From Lacinutrix sp. C3R15 (GTDB taxonomy: Bacteria; Bacteroidota; Bacteroidia; Flavobacteriales; Flavobacteriaceae), in assembly GCF_018860825.1 (NCBI RefSeq), contig NZ_JAHKPZ010000031.1, positions 1 to 64,000 on the forward strand: a stretch of DNA of 64,000 nucleotides. Direction: 5' to 3'. The notes below the pieces were generated by a model. It made no database searches and was not told the DNA's origin. It saw only the letters and a program-made list of their open reading frames with translations. The position numbers were made by a program, and so were the translations under genes. Positions 1-8,928 of this stretch are shown here, in pieces. Each line of letters begins with the position of its first letter. Positions within the stretch are counted from its first letter, which is position 1.

Positions 1-1995
1 AGCAATGGTTTCATTATCTGTACCATTACACTCTAGAGTTTCATTTGTAACAGAACAGTTTGATAAGTCTGGAGGTGTAGTGTCTTCTATAGTAAGTAAA
101 GCAGAAGTAGTAGTAGTATTTCCGCAAGAGTCTGTAGCTGTAAAAGTTACTGTAGTAGATCCTGCAGCACCACATTGGTTTTCTGATACTCCACTATAAT
201 TATTAGTCCAAGTTATATCACAATCACCTACAACAGTTGCCCCACCAGCTGTTGCTAACCAATCATTTACAGCTGTAGTATTTCCTGATCCATCACATTC
301 TACAGTAAGATTTGAAGCAGCACTATCAATTTCAAGAGAAGGAATAACAGATATTACTATTGGTTCTGTAATTGGATACGCAAGACAGGGAGCTTCTTGA
401 TAACCACTATTAAACTTTATAAAGAAAGGGCTTTGTGAAACAGCTCCAGTACCAGTCATTAAAGCACTTGCTAAAGTAATAACAGGATTACAGTTTGGAG
501 GGTTAAAGGCTTCACAGTTTGTAGACGCTTGTACCTCAAAGGATAGTGAACCTAAAACATCACTAATACTTGTAGCTTCAGGTAAATCTCCAAAATTCCA
601 AATAATACCTCCGTTATTACCAAAAGATGCATCATAATAAGGAACAGTTGTAGTACTAGCAGGAGCATTTACTTGATATTGAATACTACCAGGAACAAAT
701 AAGCCTGCATCAGGAATTGGGATTTGTATTAAAAAATCTTCGAGTGCTTCGTTACCGTTATTATAAATATCAATATCAAATTGTACAGTTTCTCCTGGAT
801 TAATAGTATATGGTTCTGTAACTGTATTATCACCAGCGATGTTATTTATATCAATTTGACCATCAATTGAAGGTACAAATGCATCAATAGCCATTGCAAT
901 ATTAAAAATGATATAGGTGTCTTGAATGGAACCATACCTAAAACTAGTATTAGTTGCTCCATTATCAATGATATCATTATCAGTATTATCAATATAAAAC
1001 ATACTAATATCTAAACCAGTATTGTTTGTTAAGTTTGGGTTTCTAGCATTACCTCCAGTTTCAATCGAAGAATTAAAAAAGTTTAAAGTTGAATTTCCAG
1101 AATGCGATAAAGTTGTCCATTCGTCTATAGAAGGAATTACACTAGTATCTATAACACCATCATTATCTTTATCTTCCCATATTTCTAAATAATCTCCTGC
1201 AATTCCTCTATCACCTTCACCAGCAATAACACCAAGTTTAACATTTACAGGGCCATTTTCTATTGCATTAAAACCATTAACATCTAATTGATTACTTGTT
1301 GTTTGTGAGCCAACTAAATAAGCGTAACCATCAAAAACAGTAATATCTCTCCATTCCATTAAGTCATTTTCATAGACAACAACTAAGCCCCAACCACCAT
1401 AATAACCAGTGGTACCACCATTTCCTGTAGAAACTTCTACGTTTCCTGTAAAATATTGACCTGTACCATTAGTTTTTACAATTTCTGTAACTTCAGCATA
1501 AGCTGCATACATATTATTGTCACCAGGAAAATAAATATCATTAACATCTGCTACAATATCTTGGTAACTTGTTTGATTAGCGTGTTTAAACTTTACACTT
1601 CGTTTATCTAAGGTTACATTTGAATTGGAGGTTCTACCTGTCCAATATAAACCTGCATAAATAATGTTAGAACAGTCAGGAATAGCTCCGTTTTCTGTGC
1701 TAAAATTTAAAGTTGCAGAGGAAGAATTAGATGTGCTAGCATCTCCATCAATATCTACAGCAACCATAGTGTTATTACTATTATTAGTATTAAGGCCATA
1801 GTTTTGAAGCATTAAATTGGTATTACCAATTAAGGTAAAATCACCTTTTATACTATAAACTGTTTGGCCAGGAGTTTCTGCTGCTGTTCTTTGTGTAAAT
1901 GGAACTCTAACTTGACTATATAGTTCATTAAAACTAAAAAAGCACAAGCATATAATTACAATTGTTTTAATAAATGATTTGGTATGTGTTTTCAT
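1..1995 (-). CDS. Large secreted adhesin-like protein with DUF11-like and HYR-like repeats (partial, 3' end outside window)
   Basis: An open frame of 665 codons runs from an ATG at 1995 down to base 1 without a stop, so only the N-terminal part is present. It starts with a signal peptide (MKTHTKSFIKTIVIICLCFF, cleaved after about ELYSQ). About 370 residues of extracellular beta-rich sequence follow, with Asp/Asn-rich calcium-type stretches such as DKDNDGVID. Next comes a DUF11-like segment (around residues 410-490, with PYTINPGETVQFDIDIYNNG), then a Cys-containing HYR-like repeat (around 570-650, LTVECDGSGN ... TDSCGNT ... EDTTPP), with another repeat starting at the window edge (ETLECNGTDN). 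In Bacteroidota this architecture is typical of giant gliding-motility or cell-surface adhesins exported by the type IX system, usually with a C-terminal sorting domain that would lie outside this window. The family is clear; the ligand is unknown. Confidence 0.85.
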   Translation of the reverse strand, partial: MKTHTKSFIKTIVIICLCFFSFNELYSQVRVPFTQRTAAETPGQTVYSIKGDFTLIGNTNLMLQNYGLNTNNSNNTMVAVDIDGDASTSNSSSATLNFSTENGAIPDCSNIIYAGLYWTGRTSNSNVTLDKRSVKFKHANQTSYQDIVADVNDIYFPGDNNMYAAYAEVTEIVKTNGTGQYFTGNVEVSTGNGGTTGYYGGWGLVVVYENDLMEWRDITVFDGYAYLVGSQTTSNQLDVNGFNAIENGPVNVKLGVIAGEGDRGIAGDYLEIWEDKDNDGVIDTSVIPSIDEWTTLSHSGNSTLNFFNSSIETGGNARNPNLTNNTGLDISMFYIDNTDNDIIDNGATNTSFRYGSIQDTYIIFNIAMAIDAFVPSIDGQIDINNIAGDNTVTEPYTINPGETVQFDIDIYNNGNEALEDFLIQIPIPDAGLFVPGSIQYQVNAPASTTTVPYYDASFGNNGGIIWNFGDLPEATSISDVLGSLSFEVQASTNCEAFNPPNCNPVITLASALMTGTGAVSQSPFFIKFNSGYQEAPCLAYPITEPIVISVIPSLEIDSAASNLTVECDGSGNTTAVNDWLATAGGATVVGDCDITWTNNYSGVSENQCGAAGSTTVTFTATDSCGNTTTTSALLTIEDTTPPDLSNCSVTNETLECNGTDNETIA

Positions 1996-2005
1996 AGTCT
2001 GTATG

Positions 2006-2488
2006 TTAAGAAGCTAATTGTTTAGTGTAATACTGTTTTACGTTAACAGGTAAACAATCAAACTTTTGTAATTCACTATTATTTTTAATATCTATTTGAT
2101 ACCTAAAGTAGATATATTTTAAATTTCCAAATTGTTTTAAATTAGAACAGTCAATGGATTTAATATTAAAATTTGGTTTTAGAATATCAATGATTATCAT
2201 TTCAACAGAACTAGAAAAATTTAAAGACTTGTTTAACCCTTCAATAGCATTGCTAGTAACACGAATTAATTTAATACCGTTTTCAGTATTATAAGTCTTA
2301 ATTTTATTTTCTTCTAAATAAGCTACACCAACTTCAGCCTTTGTGGCTAAGTATTTAAAGTTTTCTAAATTATTAGTTTTCATTAACTGAGTATTTTCAA
2401 AATCTGAAAAATCTAGTTTAACTAATTCTTGGGTAAACGCTAATTGTGATGTAAGGGCTACAACAAATAATAAGATTACTTTTTTCAT
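2006..2488 (-). CDS. Small secreted hypothetical protein
   Basis: 160 residues with a clear signal peptide (MKKVILLFVVALTSQLAFTQ). The mature part is mixed alpha/beta with no motif I recognise; it contains one pair of Cys residues (SIDCSNL and KFDCLP) that could form a disulfide. It lies 10 bases upstream of the large adhesin-like gene on the same strand, so the two are probably co-transcribed. It may assist or regulate the adhesin, but that rests on position only. Confidence 0.7.
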   Translation of the reverse strand: MKKVILLFVVALTSQLAFTQELVKLDFSDFENTQLMKTNNLENFKYLATKAEVGVAYLEENKIKTYNTENGIKLIRVTSNAIEGLNKSLNFSSSVEMIIIDILKPNFNIKSIDCSNLKQFGNLKYIYFRYQIDIKNNSELQKFDCLPVNVKQYYTKQLAS

Positions 2489-2831
2489 ATTATAAAATCT
2501 TAATTTTTTATTTCAATAATTACACTGCTATTAACAATGTTTAAAATTAATTACATTTAAAAAGTTACTTTTAACTTTTGTATGTTTTTAAAAAATTAAA
2601 ATAACCAAAATGTAAAATAATAATCTTTAGAGAGGGAAGTACATTATTTTTATAATGAGTATAGATTAAGTTCAATCATTAAATTTGGGTTATCAATTAA
2701 TAGCTTATATAACAAATTAATAGTCTTTTTCTATTTTCATCAAATAAAAGTGTTGACTAACTTATAAATTCGACAAAATGAAAACCGCTTACATTTAATC
2801 GTACAAATGTATTAATTAAACGAATAATAAA
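2489..2831. other. Divergent intergenic region with an inverted repeat
   Basis: 343 AT-rich bases between the leftward secreted-protein operon and rightward sixA. I see no gene. The only clear structure is an inverted repeat TACATTT-N8-AAATGTA at 2790-2811, about 20 bases before sixA; its right arm also makes a minus-strand TACATTTG. I found no perfect TAnnTTTG box in the sense direction close to either start codon. Confidence 0.5.
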
Positions 2832-3317
2832 ATGAAAAAAATAACAATTATTAGACATGCAAAATCTTCTTGGAAATATCAAGTAATTGATTTTGAAAGA
2901 CCTTTGAATGAGCGAGGTTTAGCAGATGCTGTTTTAGTTTCAACATATGCAAAAACTAAAATTTTTAAGCCCGATTTAATTCTTTCTAGCGATGCAAATA
3001 GAGCTAAAACAACAGCAGGAATTTTTATTAAAAACCTAGGTTTTCAAGAGGTTGCATTTCAGTTAAATAACAAGTTATATGATTTTGCTGGTGAAGACTT
3101 AATACATACTATAAAAAATTGTAGTCAGGATATAAATCATTTAATGCTTTTTGGTCATAATTATGCAATAACTTCTTTTGTAAACATCTATGGTTCTGTG
3201 TTATATGATAATATTCCTACTAGCGGATTGGTAAGTATAGAATTTGATATTGATAATTGGAAAAAATTAATACCAGGAAAAACAATTTTAAAAATTTTTC
3301 CTAAGGATTTAAAATAA
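2832..3317 (+). CDS. sixA: SixA-like phosphohistidine phosphatase
   Basis: 161 residues, the usual size for SixA-type histidine phosphatases. The N-terminal catalytic motif is R8-H9-A (ITIIRHAKSSW), followed by a NERG segment, a SSDANRAKTTA segment that carries the second active-site arginine, and a late FGHNYAI motif carrying the second catalytic His. The family removes phosphate from phosphohistidine on signalling or phosphotransfer proteins in the cytoplasm. It sits 72 bases before ppk1, whose product is itself autophosphorylated on histidine, so the pair may be functionally linked; that link is inference. Confidence 0.85.
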   Translation: MKKITIIRHAKSSWKYQVIDFERPLNERGLADAVLVSTYAKTKIFKPDLILSSDANRAKTTAGIFIKNLGFQEVAFQLNNKLYDFAGEDLIHTIKNCSQDINHLMLFGHNYAITSFVNIYGSVLYDNIPTSGLVSIEFDIDNWKKLIPGKTILKIFPKDLK

Positions 3318-3333
3318 CTAAAATCTATTACCT

Positions 3334-3370
3334 TTTGAACTTAAATAAATTATTAATTAATTTATATTTG
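3334..3370 (+). promoter_or_regulatory. Candidate Bacteroidota promoter for ppk1-ppx
   Basis: TTTG at 3334-3337 and TATATTTG (TAnnTTTG) at 3363-3370, separated by 25 nt, slightly longer than the usual 17-23. The expected start of transcription, near 3377, would leave a short leader before the ATG at 3390. Confidence 0.45.
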
Positions 3371-3389
3371 TTATAGAAAACACTACTAA

Positions 3390-5447
3390 ATGACTAAGCC
3401 TGAAAAAATAGAAAACATATACATTAATAGAGAAGTTAGCTGGTTGCAATTTAATGCAAGAGTTTTGCAAGAGGCAGAAGATGAGGACGTTCCTTTAATT
3501 GAAAGACTACGATTTTTAGGTATTTTTTCTAATAATTTAGATGAGTTTTTTAAAGTACGTTATGCTACTGTAAAGCGTATTGTAGAAGCAGGAAAAGGTG
3601 GTAAAAGCGAACTTGGAGGTGTAAAAGCTAGTGCGTTGTTAGAAGAAATAACACAAATAGTTATTAAACAGCAAAGTGAAAGTTTAAAAATTTTAAATGT
3701 TATTCAGAAAAAGTTAGAATCTGAAAAAATATTTATTATTAATGAAACTCAAATTAATGAAGATCAGCATAAATTTATTAAAAATTACTTTATTCAAAAA
3801 GTAAGTCCAGCCCTTGTAACCATTGTGCTTAATGAATTTGTTAAATTACCAAATCTTAAAGATAGTGCTGCATATTTAGCAGTAAATATGGTATTAAAAA
3901 GTAATGAAAATCAATATGCTTTAATAGAAATATCTAAAGCTATGGATAGATTTGTTGTTTTACCTAAACAGGAAGACAAAAATTACATTATTATGGTAGA
4001 CGATTTACTGCGTTATTGCCTTGATGATATCTTTAATATTTTTGATTATAAGAGCATCTCTGCACATATGATTAAAATCACCAGAGATGGTGAGTTAGAT
4101 TTAGAAAGTGATTTAAGTAAAAGTTTTATTGAAAAAATATCAGACAGTGTTAAAGATAGACAAATTGGCGATCCTGTACGATTTGTATACGATAAAACAA
4201 TAGACAAAAATACACTTCAATATTTCATGACTAAAATGGATATTGAAAACACAGATAGTATTATTCCTGGAGGTAGATATCATAACAGAAGAGATTATAT
4301 GAGTTTTCCTAGCTTAGGAAGAAAAGACCTACTTTATGATGAAATTGAAGCGCTACCAATTAAAGGATTAAGTCTTGAAAAGAGTATTTTTAGCGAAATT
4401 GCTAAAAAAGATTATTTACTTTATGCTCCTTATCATACCTTTTCATATGTAGTTAAATTTTTACGTGAAGCAGCATTAGATCCTGCAGTAAAAACTATTA
4501 AAATAACTATTTATAGATTAGCTCAAATTTCACATGTTGCAAGTTCCCTAATAAATGCTGCTAAAAACGGTAAAAAAGTAACTGTATCTATTGAAATAAG
4601 AGCAAGGTTTGATGAACAAGCAAATATAGATTATGCAGAGCAAATGGAACAAGAAGGCATTAATCTTTTGTTTGGTGTTCCTGGTTTAAAAGTGCATAGT
4701 AAAATGTGCGTAATTGAACGTGAAGAAAAGAACAAAACTGTACGATATGGATTTATAAGTACAGGAAACTTTAATGAGTCTACAGCAAGAATTTATACAG
4801 ATTACACACTATTTACATCTAACCAAAAAATACTAAAAGATATAAATAAAGTCTTTAGTTTTTTTGATACTAACTATCGTGTGTATAGATATAAACACAT
4901 TATAAAATCACCACATTATACAAAATCTGCTTTCTTTAAATTAATAGATAAAGAAATACAAAATGTAAAAGAAGGAAAACCTGCATATATTAGGCTTAAA
5001 ATGAATAGCATGTCTAGCTATAAAATGATAGATAAATTATACGAAGCTAGTAGAGCAGGTGTTAAAATTCAATTAATAATAAGAGGGCTTTGTTGTTTAA
5101 TTCCAGGTCAAAAAGGAATGAGTGAAAATATAGAGGTTATTAGTATTATTGATAAGTTTTTAGAACATACAAGATTGTTAGTTTTTTGTAATAACAATAA
5201 CCCAAAAGTATATATTTCTTCTGCAGACTGGATGACAAGAAATATAGAAAATAGAGTAGAAGTAAGCTGCCCAATTTATGATGAAGAAATAAAGCAAGAA
5301 TTAATTGATACCTATAATATATGTTGGAATGATAATGTAAAAGCAAGAATATTAAACGAAAATCAAAACAATAAATACAAACGTAATAATAAACCAAAGG
5401 TTCGCGCTCAATTTGAAACTTACAATTATTACAAAAACAAACAATAA
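3390..5447 (+). CDS. ppk1: Polyphosphate kinase 1
   Basis: 685 residues, full length for PPK1. It shows the N-terminal domain (SWLQFNARVLQEA, FLGIFSNNLDEFF) and the two phospholipase-D-like catalytic domains. The autophosphorylated His is His436 in the motif GLKVHSKM, and the second conserved His is His593 in FLEHTRL. STGNFNESTARIYTD follows the first. The enzyme reversibly transfers the gamma phosphate of ATP to polyphosphate at the inner membrane. Its stop codon directly abuts the ATG of ppx, so synthesis and breakdown of polyphosphate are translationally coupled. Confidence 0.97.
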   Translation: MTKPEKIENIYINREVSWLQFNARVLQEAEDEDVPLIERLRFLGIFSNNLDEFFKVRYATVKRIVEAGKGGKSELGGVKASALLEEITQIVIKQQSESLKILNVIQKKLESEKIFIINETQINEDQHKFIKNYFIQKVSPALVTIVLNEFVKLPNLKDSAAYLAVNMVLKSNENQYALIEISKAMDRFVVLPKQEDKNYIIMVDDLLRYCLDDIFNIFDYKSISAHMIKITRDGELDLESDLSKSFIEKISDSVKDRQIGDPVRFVYDKTIDKNTLQYFMTKMDIENTDSIIPGGRYHNRRDYMSFPSLGRKDLLYDEIEALPIKGLSLEKSIFSEIAKKDYLLYAPYHTFSYVVKFLREAALDPAVKTIKITIYRLAQISHVASSLINAAKNGKKVTVSIEIRARFDEQANIDYAEQMEQEGINLLFGVPGLKVHSKMCVIEREEKNKTVRYGFISTGNFNESTARIYTDYTLFTSNQKILKDINKVFSFFDTNYRVYRYKHIIKSPHYTKSAFFKLIDKEIQNVKEGKPAYIRLKMNSMSSYKMIDKLYEASRAGVKIQLIIRGLCCLIPGQKGMSENIEVISIIDKFLEHTRLLVFCNNNNPKVYISSADWMTRNIENRVEVSCPIYDEEIKQELIDTYNICWNDNVKARILNENQNNKYKRNNKPKVRAQFETYNYYKNKQ

Positions 5448-6353
5448 ATGTTATCTATAAAAAAATATGCTGCAATAGATATAGGTTCTAATGCTGTAAG
5501 ACTATTAATAGCAAATATTATAGAAGAAAAAGGAAAAGATCCACGATTTAAAAAAAGTTCATTAGTACGTGTGCCAATACGTTTAGGTGCAGATGTTTTT
5601 ATAAAGCAAAAAATATCTAAAGAAAACACAAAACGTATGCTTGATACTATGCAAGCTTTTAAATTACTAATGCAATCGCATAAAGTAGAAAAATATAAAG
5701 CATGTGCAACTTCTGCAATGCGTGAAGCTGCAAATGGAGAAAAACTAAGCGCACTTATTTTAGAACAAACAGATTTAAAAATAGATATTATTGATGGAGA
5801 AGAAGAGGCTGCAATTATTGCTGCAACAGATTTACATGCATTTATAGATAAAAATAAAACCTATTTATATGTTGATGTAGGTGGTGGAAGTACAGAATTT
5901 ACAATCATAAAAAACGGAGAATCTGTTACTTCAAGATCTTTTAAAATAGGTACAGTAAGACTATTAAATGATATAGTTAAAAAAGAAACTTGGTTTGAAT
6001 TAGAAGCGTGGATTAAAGAAAAAACGTCTATTTATGATAAAATAGACCTTATAGGTTCTGGTGGTAACATTAATAAAATTTTTAAAATATCTGGTAAAGC
6101 AATGGGTAAACCATTAACTTATTTTTACTTAACCAGTTATTATAATATGCTACAAACTTACTCTTATGAAGAGCGTATTACAGAACTAAACCTAAATCAA
6201 GATAGAGCAGATGTAATTATTCCTGCTACAAGAATTTATTTGTCTGCTATGAAATGGAGTGGAGCAAAAGATTTATACGTACCAAAAATAGGATTAGCAG
6301 ATGGTATTATAAAGAGCATGTATTATGATACTGTTTCTAGCAACATACAGTAA
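5448..6353 (+). CDS. ppx: Ppx/GppA exopolyphosphatase family protein
   Basis: 301 residues, the short single-module form of the Ppx/GppA family common in Bacteroidota (no C-terminal HD domain). ASKHA-fold motifs are visible: AAIDIGSNAVRLL (phosphate 1), YVDVGGGSTEF (phosphate 2) and LIGSGGNINKI (adenosine loop), plus the family motif ATSAMREA. The family hydrolyses terminal phosphate from polyphosphate, or the 5' phosphate of pppGpp; the context favours polyphosphate. The start ATG follows the ppk1 stop codon with no spacer. Confidence 0.92.
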   Translation: MLSIKKYAAIDIGSNAVRLLIANIIEEKGKDPRFKKSSLVRVPIRLGADVFIKQKISKENTKRMLDTMQAFKLLMQSHKVEKYKACATSAMREAANGEKLSALILEQTDLKIDIIDGEEEAAIIAATDLHAFIDKNKTYLYVDVGGGSTEFTIIKNGESVTSRSFKIGTVRLLNDIVKKETWFELEAWIKEKTSIYDKIDLIGSGGNINKIFKISGKAMGKPLTYFYLTSYYNMLQTYSYEERITELNLNQDRADVIIPATRIYLSAMKWSGAKDLYVPKIGLADGIIKSMYYDTVSSNIQ

Positions 6354-6512
6354 AAATTTGCTTTTTATCTTTTATATAGTTGAATTTTAGTATTTTAATT
6401 TATATTTATCCAACATATAATTAAATTTATATGCTAAACTAAATGATGAAGTTTATTTTATAAAACTTAAAAAAATACAATACTTCAAACCTTTATTAAT
6501 ACTATTATAAAT

Positions 6513-7046
6513 ATGAAAAAATCAATACTAATTATCACTCTTTTTTTTAGTTGTATGTACGGTTTTTCGCAAGAAAAAGATGTTCTTTATGGCGTAAGAG
6601 CAGGATTAAATATCTCTAACTTAGATTTTGATCCAGCACCAGAATTTACCAATGATCATAGAAATGGTTTTGCTTTTGGATTTTTTGGAGAATTTGAATT
6701 AAGTGATGCTATTTCACTTATGCCAGAATTACAGTTTTCTGCAGAAGGAGCTAAAGAAAAATCGATACGTTTAGATTATATTCAAGCACCAATTTTATTT
6801 AAATACAGAATTAGTGATAAGCTATTTGCTGGAGCAGGCCCATTAGTTGGAGTAAAAATTCATGAAGAAAATGATGGATTTAAAAACTTTGCCTTGTCTG
6901 GTATTATTGGAGGAGAATATATGATTACAAGTGAAATATTTGTTGATGTAAGATACAGTTATGGTTTTACTAATAAAATAGATAAAGAATCAGATTACAC
7001 AGTAAAACAAACAAATATTCAATTTGGAATTGGTTATAAAATATAA
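6513..7046 (+). CDS. Outer-membrane beta-barrel protein (PorT/OmpA-like), copy 1
   Basis: 177 residues. A signal peptide (MKKSILIITLFFSCMYGFSQ) is followed by alternating amphipathic beta strands beginning GVRAGLNISNLDFDP and ending in an aromatic/basic strand (FGIGYKI), as expected for the outer-membrane beta-barrel family OMP_b-brl_2. It is a tandem paralogue of the next gene: GVRA.LNISNLDFDP, MPEL.FSAEG and VDVRYSYGFT/IDARYSYGFT are shared. The role is unknown; eight-strand barrels of this type are often structural or adhesin-like. Confidence 0.85.
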   Translation: MKKSILIITLFFSCMYGFSQEKDVLYGVRAGLNISNLDFDPAPEFTNDHRNGFAFGFFGEFELSDAISLMPELQFSAEGAKEKSIRLDYIQAPILFKYRISDKLFAGAGPLVGVKIHEENDGFKNFALSGIIGGEYMITSEIFVDVRYSYGFTNKIDKESDYTVKQTNIQFGIGYKI

Positions 7047-7116
7047 TTTTATTCTTTTATAAACATTTTTATTATTACATTCGCTACTTTAATTTTTTAA
7101 TATTCAATTTATAATT

Positions 7117-7644
7117 ATGAGAAAAAATTTACTTTTATTAACTTTATTGTTTGCAGGATTTTTTGTGCAAGCCCAAAATGTAACCTCTGGAGTTCGTGCT
7201 GCTTTAAATATTTCTAATTTAGATTTTGATCCAGACCCTACTTTTAGCAATACACATAGAAATGGTGTTGCCGTTGGTGCTTTTGTAGATTATGCGTTTT
7301 CTGAAAAATTATCTATAATGCCAGAATTAATGTTTTCTGCAGAAGGTGGTAAAGAAAGAAATTTAAGAGCAAATTATATACAATTACCTATTACATTACG
7401 TTTTCATATTGGTAACCTATCTATAGGTGTTGGACCACAAGCAAATTTAAAGATTTGGGATTATGAAGATGGTTATGAAACATTTACTTTTTCAGGAGTA
7501 GGAGGATTACAATATGATCTATTTGAAAACTTCTTTATAGATGCAAGATATAGCTACGGATTTACAGATATTTTAGATGATACTTCTGGAGATATGGAAG
7601 CTAAAAACTCAACGATTCAATTAGGTATTGGCTTAAAAATATAA
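7117..7644 (+). CDS. Outer-membrane beta-barrel protein (PorT/OmpA-like), copy 2
   Basis: 175 residues with a signal peptide (MRKNLLLLTLLFAGFFVQAQ) and the same strand pattern as the gene before it, differing mostly in loop sequences. It is separated from copy 1 by 70 bases, and the pair ends at a strong bidirectional terminator. The duplicated, diverged barrels suggest alternative surface loops; function unknown. Confidence 0.85.
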   Translation: MRKNLLLLTLLFAGFFVQAQNVTSGVRAALNISNLDFDPDPTFSNTHRNGVAVGAFVDYAFSEKLSIMPELMFSAEGGKERNLRANYIQLPITLRFHIGNLSIGVGPQANLKIWDYEDGYETFTFSGVGGLQYDLFENFFIDARYSYGFTDILDDTSGDMEAKNSTIQLGIGLKI

Positions 7645-7664
7645 GTAATACAAAGTAATAGTAT

Positions 7665-7700
7665 AAAAAAAGCCTTCTAATTAATTGGAAGGCTTTTTTT
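7665..7700. terminator. Bidirectional intrinsic terminator
   Basis: A-tract, GCCTTC (7672-7677), a loop, GAAGGC (7688-7693), then a T-tract. The symmetric A/T flanks serve both the rightward barrel genes and the leftward miaE, whose stop codon lies at 7702. Confidence 0.9.
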
Positions 7701-7701
7701 G

Positions 7702-8283
7702 TTAACCATGTATGGTTTCACTTTTACTTAATTTTTTCATTATTTCTGCTTCAAAATCTAGTAAATCTTGCCATTTTTTATCTACTTCTTTTCGGTCTCC
7801 ATATTGTCTAGCAAAACCTAAAAACATCGTATAATGGTTTGCTTCACTAACCATTAAATTTTTATAAAAAGTAGCTAGTTTTTTGTCTTCTAATTCTTCA
7901 GATAGTAACCTAAACCGTTCACAACTTCTAGCTTCAATTAAAGCAGCATAAAGCAACCTATGTACTAATTGCGTAGTTCTGCTTCCTCCTTTAGGAAAAA
8001 ACTTTAAAAGTGCTATTACGTACTCATCTTTTCTGTCTCTACCTAATGTCCATCCTTTTTCAAGAATAAGATCATGTACCATTTTAAAATGGCTAATTTC
8101 TTCTTTTACTAAAGCTACCATTTCTTGTACCAACTCGGTATATTCTGGAAAGCTCACAATTAATGAAATTGCTGTACTTGTTGCTTTTTGCTCACAAAAA
8201 GCATGATCTGTAAGAATATCTTCTATATTCTTTTCTACAATATTTACCCAACGAGGATCTGTTGGTAGTTTTAGTCCTAACAT
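7702..8283 (-). CDS. miaE: tRNA-(ms2io6A) hydroxylase MiaE-like
   Basis: 193 residues with the ferritin-like four-helix di-iron pattern of MiaE: the start MLGLKLPTDPRW, then CEQKA, EEISHFKMVH, EARSCERF and EANHYTMF supply the Glu and His iron ligands. In characterised members this oxygenase hydroxylates the isopentenyl side chain of ms2i6A at tRNA position 37. It is followed upstream by a lipoprotein gene one base away, so they form a pair. Confidence 0.9.
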   Translation of the reverse strand: MLGLKLPTDPRWVNIVEKNIEDILTDHAFCEQKATSTAISLIVSFPEYTELVQEMVALVKEEISHFKMVHDLILEKGWTLGRDRKDEYVIALLKFFPKGGSRTTQLVHRLLYAALIEARSCERFRLLSEELEDKKLATFYKNLMVSEANHYTMFLGFARQYGDRKEVDKKWQDLLDFEAEIMKKLSKSETIHG

Positions 8284-8284
8284 A

Positions 8285-8851
8285 TTAATTTACTTGTTCT
8301 ATTTCTTCTATTGTATACTTACCTTTTGTATCAATAGTCATTTTGTTTAACATATAATAGTCTGTTTCAGGTTTAGCAAACATAATATAGATGCTAATGC
8401 TATTCTTTAAATTTTCCTTTTCATCTTGCAACCAAACGCCAGTTAAATTAGCTACTTTAAAATAATCTTTTAATGATTTGTCTAATTTTAAAAAGAATGA
8501 TTTATCTATTCTTTCAGAAAAAATAATTTCACCATTTTTAGATACTTTTATATTTGAAATGGCATCTCTATAATAATGTTTGTTTTTAATAGTGCCTGTT
8601 TTAAAGGTATTTAAAACACTATTATTCATATCTGTATATGTTTTTATGTTTATTTTAAATCCATTACTTAAAGTAGTATCTGTAACTACTTCTGTATACT
8701 TTTCTGGAAAATATTTAATAGAACCGTTAAAAGTATTTAAAATAGTGCTATCTCTAAAATCTTGTTGTGCAGTTCTTTTTGCTTTATCACGTCCATCACA
8801 ATTAATAAAAGATACACATAAAAAAAGGAGTACCATTAGTATTCTATTCAT
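8285..8851 (-). CDS. Putative lipoprotein, possibly DUF4738-like
   Basis: About 189 residues from the ATG at 8851 (another in-frame ATG lies at 8860). The N-terminus MNRILMVLLFLCVSFINC looks like a lipoprotein signal with Cys as the first mature residue, although the lipobox (SFIN-C) is weak. The mature part has alternating beta strands (FKINIKTYTDMNNSV, ISIYIMFAKPETDYYML). It resembles uncharacterised Bacteroidota lipoproteins of the DUF4738 type; this family call is from memory and tentative. One base separates it from miaE. Confidence 0.65.
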   Translation of the reverse strand: MNRILMVLLFLCVSFINCDGRDKAKRTAQQDFRDSTILNTFNGSIKYFPEKYTEVVTDTTLSNGFKINIKTYTDMNNSVLNTFKTGTIKNKHYYRDAISNIKVSKNGEIIFSERIDKSFFLKLDKSLKDYFKVANLTGVWLQDEKENLKNSISIYIMFAKPETDYYMLNKMTIDTKGKYTIEEIEQVN

Positions 8852-8928
8852 GTAATACATTTAAAACTATTAAAATATAAGTATTTATAGATAAATAATC
8901 TTAGGTTCTGTTTTAACCACACAGTGAT

